Assembly (NCBI GenBank): GCA_049521495.1
Contig: JBEKOT010000051.1
Coordinates: 1-14,886, forward strand
Length of the DNA: 14,886 nucleotides
Reading direction: 5' to 3'
Source of the DNA: CAWEPK01 sp049521495
Lineage (GTDB): Bacteria; Desulfobacterota; Syntrophorhabdia; Syntrophorhabdales; WCHB1-27
Positions 8,011 through 14,265 of this stretch are shown piece after piece. How positions within the stretch are numbered: the first letter of the stretch is position 1; the number at the start of each line of letters is the position of its first letter. The notes under the pieces are model-generated. The model searched no databases. It saw only the letters and a program-made list of their open reading frames with translations, and was not told where the DNA came from. Both the position numbers and the translations under genes were made by a program.

Positions 8011-8026
8011 AGCAAGTACCGTGCCG
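8011..8026 (-). promoter_or_regulatory. Sigma-54 (-24/-12) promoter for the ligase-transporter operon
   Basis: Leftward the sequence is CGGCACG-GTAC-TTGCT, matching the consensus TGGCACG-N4-TTGCW except for the first base, with the required 10 bases between the GG and GC dinucleotides. Transcription should begin near 8000, giving a leader of about 50 bases before the ATG at 7950. Confidence 0.8.
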
Positions 8027-8092
8027 CCTTCCACGTTATCCGCCACTTCTTGGAATGGCCTGCGTACAGGAAGAATTTTGCTTTCCTGCCCG

Positions 8093-8115
8093 CCGGCCGG
8101 TTCTCAACCGGCTGG
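8093..8115. promoter_or_regulatory. Palindromic candidate enhancer (UAS) for the NtrC-type regulator
   Basis: The core GCCGGTT-ctc-AACCGGC (8096-8112) is a perfect 7-bp inverted repeat with a 3-base spacer. Extending outward, 9 of 10 base pairs are symmetric across 8093-8115. Its centre, 8104, is about 146 bases upstream of the rightward sigma-54 start and about 104 bases upstream of the leftward one, the usual placement for an enhancer-binding-protein site. Binding by the regulator at 3425-4774 is inferred. Confidence 0.6.
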
Positions 8116-8223
8116 AAAAAAATTTGCCTGTTGGAAAGAGTATTGCCGCCCGAAATAGGGGTCAGTCATCGAACCCGATCCCTTATGATTGCCTTCATGA
8201 CACATTTTCTTTACGCTCCGCCC

Positions 8224-8239
8224 TGGCACGCGCTTTGCT
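8224..8239 (+). promoter_or_regulatory. Sigma-54 (-24/-12) promoter for the reductase operon
   Basis: TGGCACG-CGCT-TTGCT matches the sigma-54 consensus at every conserved base, with the GG at 8225-8226 and GC at 8237-8238 separated by 10 bases. Transcription should start near 8250, leaving a leader of about 23 bases that includes the GAGGAGGGGG ribosome binding site before the ATG at 8273. Confidence 0.87.
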
Positions 8240-8272
8240 TTTGTCTTCTGAAAATTAAGTCGAGGAGGGGGT

Positions 8273-10237
8273 ATGGATCTCACGGTGGCACAAAGGAACT
8301 TTCCACATATATTCTCGAAGGGCAGGATCGGCAAGTACGAGACGGCGAACCGCGTAAAATGGGCTGCCTGCTGCGTCTCAAACTTCAACAACAGGGACGG
8401 CTCGTACAGCGAAAGAGAGTATGCCCGTGACGAGGTGATAGGTGCAATGCAGTGCGGCATTTCCACGAACCAGGGTGCTTATCCGGACAAGGCAGGGCTA
8501 GGGAAGGCTTACTGGAGTCAGGTCTGTATTGCTGATGACAAGTACATCCCGGGACTTGCCCGCGTGGCCGATATTCTTCACAAGAATGGATCGATAGCGA
8601 TGCAGCAGATCCTCCACGCCGGCCGGTACGGTGGCATCGATCTCGGGTACTGCATTCAGCCCTCGTCTGTGGCACAGACGCTCAAACATTTCAGGCCGCC
8701 GAAGGAGATGACGGTCGATCAGATCTATGAGGCCATTGAGGACCACGCCAGCGCCGCTGTGCGTGCGAAGAAGGCGGGCTTCGACGCCGTGGAGATCGCG
8801 AGCTTCATGGGCTACCTTATGTCCTGCTTTCTCTCCCCCTATACGAACAGAAGGACTGACGAATGGGGCGGCAGCGTGGAGAAGAGATTCCACTTTATGG
8901 AAGAGATCATAAAGGCTGTCAGGAAGGCATGCGGCCCTGACTTCGCGATCTCCGTCCGGCTGAACGGCGCGGAACTCATGGACGACCGTGAAGGTAATAC
9001 CAAGGAGGAGTGCCTGAGAATCATGGAGCTGGCGGAGGCCGCAGGCGTCGACCTGATCAGCATGGTTATCGGGTGGCATGAATCGACTCGCGGGGCGCTT
9101 GGGAGGGACATCGCCCATGACGGCTGGTTACCTCTCGCGGCGGAAGCAAAAAAGAGGGTCAAGGTTCCCCTCTCTTTCGGGCCGCGCCTGGCCGACCCGA
9201 GAATTGCCGAGAAGGCGATTGCCGAGGGTTGGATGGACTTTTGGGAGATATGCCGCCCGGGCCTCGCAGACCCTAGTATAGTTCAAAAAACAGCTGAGAA
9301 CAGGATGGAGGACATAAAGCCCTGCATCGCCGATCTCACCTGTCTTGCCAAGCTCTTCGCCAACCAACCCTACATTTGCACCGTTAACCCTCAACTCGGT
9401 CATGAGATGGAACCCGAATACCGGATAACTCCGGCCGTTCGCAAGAAGAAGGTTATCGTGGTGGGAGGTGGCGTCGCCGGTCTTGAATGCGCGACGACTG
9501 CCGTCCAGAGGGGGCACGAGGTCATCATTTACGAGAAGAATAACCGGCTGGGCGGCCAGGTGCTCTCTGCCTCCCGGGAGATAGGAGGCGGACAACAGCT
9601 GAGTGCACTGATCGACTACTACGCCATTCAGGCGAAGAAGCTCGGGATCACCATAAAACTCGGCACCGTGTTCGACAAAAAGGCGGCCTCTGCGGAAGCT
9701 GCGGACGTAATTGTGGTTGCCACCGGGGCGGCCATAGACAAACCCGGAATCCCCGGTATCGACAAGCCGATTGTCGCTATGGCATATGACGTGCTCGAGG
9801 CAAACCCGAAGGCAACGGGAAAGAAGGTTGTCATCCTGGGGGGCGGAAAGGTAGGGCTCATCGTTGCCGAGCACTTTGCGTCCCAGGGAAACGAAACGTG
9901 GATCGTTGCGGGCCAGAGAAGGGTCGACACGGACGTCAGCACCACCTTCAAGTGGAGACACGCAGCATGGGTAAAGGAGTTCAATATAAAGGTCCTGACG
10001 GAATCGAAGATCACCGAGGTGAAGGACAACGGGGTCACTGTCGTCAATAAAGAGGGGAACAGTACGTTTCTCGACGCGGACATGGTAATCATAGCGGGGC
10101 CGCGGAGATCGGAGAACACCCTCTTTACGGAGATCGACTACATGACGGACGAGACATACCTCGTGGGGGACGCCGTAGTACCCCGGTTCATGGACAGCGC
10201 CATCCATGAGGGCTTCAAGGTAGGCGTCAGGATTTAG
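8273..10237 (+). CDS. NADH:flavin oxidoreductase, 2,4-dienoyl-CoA reductase (FadH)/Old Yellow Enzyme type
   Basis: This 654-residue enzyme has the two-part plan of FadH, trimethylamine dehydrogenase and 2-enoate reductase. An FMN-binding TIM barrel (about 1-345) is followed by a cysteine segment and FAD/NAD(P)H-binding domains (about 390-654). The barrel shows QQILHAGRYGG, FLSPYTNRRTDEWGGS and SVRLNGAE. FadH-type catalytic residues are present as Y181 (in MGYLMS) and H269 (in IGWHE). Two dinucleotide motifs are seen, VVGGGVAGLECA (397-408) and ILGGGKVGLIVAEH (521-534), and VGDAV near the end. FadH binds a 4Fe-4S cluster through four cysteines. Here only C351, C357 and C369 align. The second is replaced by D354 and the loop is one residue shorter. 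The likely reaction is reduction of an activated C=C or dienoyl/ring thioester, possibly the ligase product. It begins a sigma-54 operon with the next two genes. Confidence 0.94.
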   Translation: MDLTVAQRNFPHIFSKGRIGKYETANRVKWAACCVSNFNNRDGSYSEREYARDEVIGAMQCGISTNQGAYPDKAGLGKAYWSQVCIADDKYIPGLARVADILHKNGSIAMQQILHAGRYGGIDLGYCIQPSSVAQTLKHFRPPKEMTVDQIYEAIEDHASAAVRAKKAGFDAVEIASFMGYLMSCFLSPYTNRRTDEWGGSVEKRFHFMEEIIKAVRKACGPDFAISVRLNGAELMDDREGNTKEECLRIMELAEAAGVDLISMVIGWHESTRGALGRDIAHDGWLPLAAEAKKRVKVPLSFGPRLADPRIAEKAIAEGWMDFWEICRPGLADPSIVQKTAENRMEDIKPCIADLTCLAKLFANQPYICTVNPQLGHEMEPEYRITPAVRKKKVIVVGGGVAGLECATTAVQRGHEVIIYEKNNRLGGQVLSASREIGGGQQLSALIDYYAIQAKKLGITIKLGTVFDKKAASAEAADVIVVATGAAIDKPGIPGIDKPIVAMAYDVLEANPKATGKKVVILGGGKVGLIVAEHFASQGNETWIVAGQRRVDTDVSTTFKWRHAAWVKEFNIKVLTESKITEVKDNGVTVVNKEGNSTFLDADMVIIAGPRRSENTLFTEIDYMTDETYLVGDAVVPRFMDSAIHEGFKVGVRI

Positions 10238-10239
10238 GG

Positions 10240-10461
10240 ATGGAGCTCTACTACCTCATAGAAAACAGAAACGGGTTTGAAAAACTCCTTGCCTCAGGGT
10301 CGGAGAGAGAGCTGACCGCTGAGCGGGAAAGGCTCCAAAGAGAGACCCCAACCCCCAGCCAAGAGAGAAAGCCGGGATGGGACACAGTCGGCTATTACAT
10401 AGTGCCAGGGCACGAATGGCACGGCCGGGATTGCCCCCTCATCCCGGTCGACCTGTCTTGA
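10240..10461 (+). CDS. Small conserved-looking protein of unknown function
   Basis: This 73-residue soluble protein begins 2 bases after the reductase stop codon and ends 13 bases before the cysteine desulfurase start, so translational coupling in a three-gene operon is very likely. The sequence opens MELYYLIENRNGFEKLL, has a charged helical middle (ERELTAERERLQRE) and ends with WDTVGYYIVPGHEWHGRDCPLIP. That tail is rich in aromatic residues with His, Asp and a single Cys. No family is recognised, and there is no signal peptide or membrane segment. An accessory role to the reductase (subunit or cluster/cofactor handling) is suggested only by position. It could be a fortuitous frame, but it fills the gap exactly. 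Confidence 0.65.
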   Translation: MELYYLIENRNGFEKLLASGSERELTAERERLQRETPTPSQERKPGWDTVGYYIVPGHEWHGRDCPLIPVDLS

Positions 10462-10474
10462 GGGGACGTGTCAT

Positions 10475-11629
10475 ATGGATGTGGTTTATCTGGATTATGC
10501 GGCCACGACCCCGGCGGCGAAGGAAGTCATCGATACGATGATCCAGTACTTTGCCGGGGTCTACGGCAATCCCTCAAGCACCCATGCCCTGGGTAATGAG
10601 GCACGACAGGCGCTCGAGGAGGCACGGGCGACGATCGCCCGGTACATAGGCGCTAGACGGGACGAGGTCTTCTTCACAAGTGGAGGGAGCGAGGCGAACA
10701 ACACGGCCCTCAAGGGGATAGCATTCGCCAACAGGCACAGGGGCGAGCACATCATCGTCTCCTCGATCGAGCATCATTCGATTCTCGAGGCGTGTCTATT
10801 TCTCGAGGAACAAGGTTTCCGCGTAACCTACCTGCCCGTCGATCGTCATGCATGGGTTAGCCCGAATGACGTCGAGAAGGCCATCACTGACAAAACAATT
10901 CTCATCTCCGTGATGCATGCAAACAACGAGGTGGGGACGATAGAGCCGATCACTGAGATAGGCCGGATCGCAAAGGAAAAAGAAGTTTACTTCCATACGG
11001 ATGCAGTGCAGACCCTTGGCCACATACCTGTTGACGTCAACGACCTTAGCACCGACCTGCTCAGCGCGTCGGCTCACAAGCTGTACGGGCCGAAAGGCGT
11101 TGGCCTTCTGTACGTCCGTAGGGGCGTAAAAATATCCCCTCTCATACACGGCGGGGACCAGGAGGGAGACCTTCGCGCAGGAACGGAGAATGTTGCAGGA
11201 ATCGTCGGTTTCGCAAAGGCCGCTGAGGTGGCCGAGCGAGAGTACGACAAGGAGGCGAGAGAACTCGTGCGGCTCCGTGAAATGCTCACGGACGGGCTGA
11301 TCGGGATTGGGGGCGTCCATCTAAACGGCCACCCTGATTACAGATTGTCGGGCAATGTTAACGTCACCATAGACGGGGCCGATGGAGAAGACCTCCTGCT
11401 CGATCTGAGGCTGGAAGGCATCTGTGCATCGAACGGTTCCGCCTGTAACTCGGTGAAGACTCGGCCTTCCCACGTGCTAGTTGCAATGGGATTATCTCCC
11501 ACGGCAGCACGGAGCTCACTTCGCTTCACCATGGGCAGGCAGACCAGGGAATCAGACGTCGAAAACCTTCTCGACGTCATGCCTTCCGTCGTCACCCGCT
11601 GCAGGAGAAACTATAATCCCTATATCTAA
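10475..11629 (+). CDS. Cysteine desulfurase (NifS/IscS family)
   Basis: This 384-residue pyridoxal-phosphate enzyme should release sulfur from cysteine as an enzyme-bound persulfide for iron-sulfur cluster assembly or other thiolation. It starts with the family hallmark VYLDYAATTP, has the TSGGSEANNTALKG cofactor-phosphate loop, an SSIEHHS segment, the PLP-binding lysine K202 in SASAHKLYGPKG and the catalytic cysteine C324 in ASNGSACNS. Length and motifs fit group I desulfurases, with complete active-site residues. GAGGGG precedes the ATG. It is the third gene of the sigma-54 operon, directly behind a flavoenzyme of a family that normally carries a 4Fe-4S cluster, so it may supply sulfur to that enzyme. 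No IscU-, NifU- or SufB-type scaffold is in view. No clear terminator follows it. Confidence 0.95.
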   Translation: MDVVYLDYAATTPAAKEVIDTMIQYFAGVYGNPSSTHALGNEARQALEEARATIARYIGARRDEVFFTSGGSEANNTALKGIAFANRHRGEHIIVSSIEHHSILEACLFLEEQGFRVTYLPVDRHAWVSPNDVEKAITDKTILISVMHANNEVGTIEPITEIGRIAKEKEVYFHTDAVQTLGHIPVDVNDLSTDLLSASAHKLYGPKGVGLLYVRRGVKISPLIHGGDQEGDLRAGTENVAGIVGFAKAAEVAEREYDKEARELVRLREMLTDGLIGIGGVHLNGHPDYRLSGNVNVTIDGADGEDLLLDLRLEGICASNGSACNSVKTRPSHVLVAMGLSPTAARSSLRFTMGRQTRESDVENLLDVMPSVVTRCRRNYNPYI

Positions 11630-11791
11630 CCTCCCGGCTACCAGCCCAAATTACGGCAGTGTCCTATTCTTAGCAGAGTAGAAATGTCCGGTATGCATGC
11701 TCTTGTCTGTTCATGATCTCGTACCGATTCTCTGCTCGTGATATATTCTCGCCGTATTGCTCCGACCCTTCTCATAGTGAATACCGAGAAG

Positions 11792-11831
11792 ATATGGTGT
11801 CCTGTTCTTTTACATTGATAACTATCTTACG
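11792..11831. repeat. 40-bp perfect direct repeat, copy 2
   Basis: Identical in sequence and orientation to 1758-1797, beginning ATATGGTGTCCTGTTC. It lies between the cysteine desulfurase gene and the exported-protein gene, 10,034 bases from copy 1. Together the copies bracket the kinase, regulator, transporter, ligase, reductase and desulfurase genes. Confidence 0.9.
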
Positions 11832-11978
11832 TACAGCCCCTTTACTATCGGTTCTTCTGCCCGATTTAAGGGGAAAAGAGCCGTCATCGATTCGCTAAGA
11901 ATTCTGTGTGTGTAAGTTTTCTTTACGACCTTTGTCCGATGAGAATGCGGAAACACAATCAAGCAGGGTTTTACAGGA

Positions 11979-11994
11979 TGGCACGGTGCTTGCT
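11979..11994 (+). promoter_or_regulatory. Sigma-54 (-24/-12) promoter for the exported-protein gene
   Basis: TGGCACG-GTGC-TTGCT is a full match to the sigma-54 consensus, with GG at 11980-11981 and GC at 11992-11993, 10 bases apart. The predicted start is near 12005, giving a leader of about 80 bases before the ATG at 12087. Confidence 0.82.
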
Positions 11995-12086
11995 TGGAGG
12001 GAAGCGACAGGGAACCCTATCCGTCTCATAATTCCTGTCTTTTCTGCGGACAGCGATAAAGCATCGGTCGAAATTGAGGATGAGAA

Positions 12087-12806
12087 ATGGGAAGGTTGCT
12101 TTTGCTGATCGGAGCTTTCTGCCTATTTGTCACCCCGGCATATGCAGCCGGCCCCTCAATTGTTGAAGCCGACGGCCATGCCTGCATGAAGGATTACAAA
12201 TCCCGAAAACGAACGGAACAGGCTGCATTACTCGATGCAAAGAGAAAAGCTACTGAATTCGCGTCGACCTGCATCAAGAGCGAAACCAACGTCAAAGACC
12301 TTGAGCTGAAGGAAGACACCCTTCTCGCATACTCGGATGCCGAAGTGAAAACTATTCGCGAATCGGGAAATAGTTGGTATAAAGATGCCGCATCCGGCGA
12401 CGACTGTTATCGGGTTACAATAAGGGCAAAGGTTACCCCCGGCGCTGAAACGGCGGAAAGGAAATATGCGGATCATGAGCGCCGGGAGCTCTGCGGGACA
12501 AGAGCTTACCAATTGTTCAAAGATGAGTACTCGACCTATAAGAATGGCCCCGTCAGCCGCGTCGGCCACAGAAGTCATTACAACGGCAGGATGAATAAAT
12601 GCATTTTATATGTGGAGGTCATTGCTGCTCAAGATTTCTATAAAAAGGATGACCGTCTGATCGACGTCACCGAAAACAGGCTGCTTGGCACGGGCACATT
12701 CATCCCCGGTCTCGGTCCGATGTGCTTTATAAACGGCCCGGATGGTGTAAAAGGTGTAAGCGGCGCCGATTGGCTTGTCTTCGTGCGACAAATGATGCAA
12801 GAGTAA
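12087..12806 (+). CDS. Exported six-cysteine protein of unknown function
   Basis: This 239-residue protein has a short signal peptide (MGRLLLLIGAFCLFVTPAYA) with cleavage expected after residue 20, so it should be periplasmic or secreted. The mature chain has six cysteines (C33, C62, C107, C136, C172, C213), an even number compatible with three disulfides. A central region of alternating helix and strand (LLDAKRKATEFAS through YRVTIRAKVTPG, about 48-119) loosely resembles the LPP20/FlgT-type fold found in several envelope proteins. That comparison is from memory and uncertain. The C-terminal third contains RMNKCILYVEVIAAQDFY and a glycine-rich GTGTFIPGLGPMCFINGPDG. GAGGATGAGAA precedes the ATG. 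A perfect sigma-54 promoter lies upstream, which may place the gene in the same regulon as the ligase and reductase operons. It converges with the next gene. Confidence 0.82.
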   Translation: MGRLLLLIGAFCLFVTPAYAAGPSIVEADGHACMKDYKSRKRTEQAALLDAKRKATEFASTCIKSETNVKDLELKEDTLLAYSDAEVKTIRESGNSWYKDAASGDDCYRVTIRAKVTPGAETAERKYADHERRELCGTRAYQLFKDEYSTYKNGPVSRVGHRSHYNGRMNKCILYVEVIAAQDFYKKDDRLIDVTENRLLGTGTFIPGLGPMCFINGPDGVKGVSGADWLVFVRQMMQE

Positions 12807-12974
12807 CAGGGCCGGAGTCTGTACGCAACAGCCGGGGTCGGACCGGGGTTCCGGGGACGGTCAAGGAGGGTCCCATACCGTCTACTTCCGTACACTTTCG
12901 TCTACCCCCTTCGGCCGATCCGGGCGGGAAGACTTGGAAAGCGGGATGGCAAAGGGAGACGGAAACGGCAGGAG

Positions 12975-14060
12975 TCAGGAAGACTTACAGAGGCCGCAAT
13001 TGTTGCACTGCGACTCCTCGCCGTCGTCCATGTAAGCGCCGGTCTCGCCGTACAGGTTCTGCATAAAGACGCGCCTGCCGTCCCTGCCCTTGATGTAGCC
13101 ATTTTCCAGTGGGATTTTGCCGAGGCCTCCCGTGATGTCGAGGGCATAGCAAGGGACGGCAAGGCCCGAAACGGACCGTCGTAAGGAACGCATGAGGCTT
13201 ATGCCGGTCTCGAGGCGCACCTTGAAATGGGCGGCTCCGACGACGTCGTCAAGCTGGAAGAGGTAGTAAGGCCGCACCCCTAACGCCACCAGCCTTTCGA
13301 AGAGGTCGGCCAATACGTGGACGCAGTCGTTGACCCTCCGCAGAAGGACGGTCTGGCTGATTACGACCGCCCCCGCTTCCCTCACGCTCCTTACGGCGCC
13401 GATGAACTCCGGCGTTACCTCCCTTGGATGGTTGATGTGAACTATAAACCAAAAGGGGCCGTATCGCTTTATAGCCCGCCTGTGGCGGTCGAGGGCCTCC
13501 GGAAAAACGACCGGCACCCTTGTACTCACCCTCAATACGCTTATTCGATCTATCTTTTTGAGTCGCCCGAGCACGTACTCCAGCTCGGCAGCGTCGCACA
13601 TCAGCGGGTCCCCGCCCGAGAGGATAACCTCCCTTATTTCATCGCACTTCTCAAGGTATGAAAAGGTCTCCTCCCTGGACTCCTCCGGCCTGAAGCCGCG
13701 GCCCACGATGCGCCTGCGGTTGCAGAAGCGGCAATACATGGCGCATTCGGCCGTAATGAGGAAAACGCCCCGTCCCGGATAGCGCTTGAAAAAAGAAGGG
13801 GTTACGGCAATCTGTCCCTCCCCCAGCGGGTCCACCTCCCCCGTAGACCCCAACTCGAGAGATGAGGGAACGGCCTGAAGGCGTATGGGGCAAAGGGGGT
13901 TCTCCCTCTCCATGAGTCCGGCGTAGGACAGGGGTATCCTGAAGGGATAGACGGCCGAGACGTCCTCTATCGTCTTTCTCGACTCGTTATCAAGGTTTAT
14001 GATGCGGCCGAGGCGCTCGACGTCCGATACCAGCCTGTCATTCATGAGGCGACCCTGCAT
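12975..14060 (-). CDS. Lysine 2,3-aminomutase-like radical SAM enzyme (KamA family)
   Basis: This enzyme of 361 residues (356 from the alternative start) belongs to the KamA/AblA/EpmB group, which uses S-adenosylmethionine, a 4Fe-4S cluster and pyridoxal phosphate to move an amino group between carbons 2 and 3 of lysine or a similar amino acid. The cluster motif is CAMYCRFCNRRR (CxxxCxxC). The PLP lysine lies in LDITGGLGKIP, where the usual PGGGGK is altered to TGGLGK. Aspartates aligning with the KamA substrate-binding pair are present in YYLFQLDD and in ALDITGG, which favours a lysine-like substrate. The tail CNNCGLC resembles the zinc-binding CxCxxC tail of clostridial KamA, whereas EpmB lacks such a tail. 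The ATG at 14045 (MNDRLVSDVERL) has AGGG at suitable spacing and may be the true start. No ablB acetyltransferase or lysine-fermentation gene is in view. Confidence 0.92.
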   Translation of the reverse strand: MQGRLMNDRLVSDVERLGRIINLDNESRKTIEDVSAVYPFRIPLSYAGLMERENPLCPIRLQAVPSSLELGSTGEVDPLGEGQIAVTPSFFKRYPGRGVFLITAECAMYCRFCNRRRIVGRGFRPEESREETFSYLEKCDEIREVILSGGDPLMCDAAELEYVLGRLKKIDRISVLRVSTRVPVVFPEALDRHRRAIKRYGPFWFIVHINHPREVTPEFIGAVRSVREAGAVVISQTVLLRRVNDCVHVLADLFERLVALGVRPYYLFQLDDVVGAAHFKVRLETGISLMRSLRRSVSGLAVPCYALDITGGLGKIPLENGYIKGRDGRRVFMQNLYGETGAYMDDGEESQCNNCGLCKSS

Positions 14061-14265
14061 AATACCGTCAGGCCTTGCTTCGAGTTATGCCTATCTCCCG
14101 GGCAAGGATCTCCCCGGACTTTCGACTCGGATGAGCGCGGGCCTCTCCCGTCGCCCGGTTCTCTCTTTGCGGGTGTTTTTTCGTTCAAGATCTGCGACAA
14201 AAGAGCAAGAGGAGGGTAAAGGGGGCTACCCTCCGCGCCTTATGCTTCGGTCTTCATTCTATCCG
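14061..14265. other. Spacer between Pal and aminomutase genes
   Basis: No gene is seen in these 205 bases. The space holds the candidate Pal terminator hairpin at 14211-14234 and presumably the aminomutase promoter. A clear -35/-10 or -24/-12 pair was not identified. Confidence 0.5.
14211..14234 (-). terminator. Candidate terminator downstream of Pal
   Basis: Leftward, GGAGGGTA and TACCCTCC form a perfect 8-bp stem with an 8-base loop about 30 bases beyond the Pal stop codon. It is followed by TCTTGCTCTTTT, a loose U-rich tract. This fits a moderate intrinsic terminator separating Pal from the aminomutase gene. Confidence 0.55.

Larger units (their letters stand above)
11630..12086. other. 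Long non-coding stretch with repeat and promoter
   Basis: No gene is supported in this 457-base gap. It contains a GTGTCCTATTCT motif at 11659-11670, resembling the start of the 40-bp repeat, and an AAATGTCC sequence at 11682-11689. The second repeat copy lies at 11792-11831 and a sigma-54 promoter at 11979-11994. A weak ATCGG/CCGAT inverted repeat at 11847-11865 lies about 150 bases upstream of the predicted start. A 66-codon open frame crossing 11908-12108 has no recognisable features and overlaps the promoter. The TGTCC-type motifs hint at degenerate insertion-sequence ends, which is unproven. Confidence 0.6.

Noticed and set aside
8002..8430. 142-codon rightward frame crossing the divergent control region
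   Set aside because: It overlaps both sigma-54 promoters, the palindrome and the reductase start, and its sequence has no protein-like features.
9128..10207. 359-codon open frame antisense to the reductase gene
   Set aside because: It lies wholly inside a clear coding region on the other strand, with no ribosome binding site or recognisable domain.
11908..12108. 66-codon rightward frame before the exported-protein gene
   Set aside because: It spans the sigma-54 promoter, overlaps the better-supported signal-peptide gene and has no recognised features.
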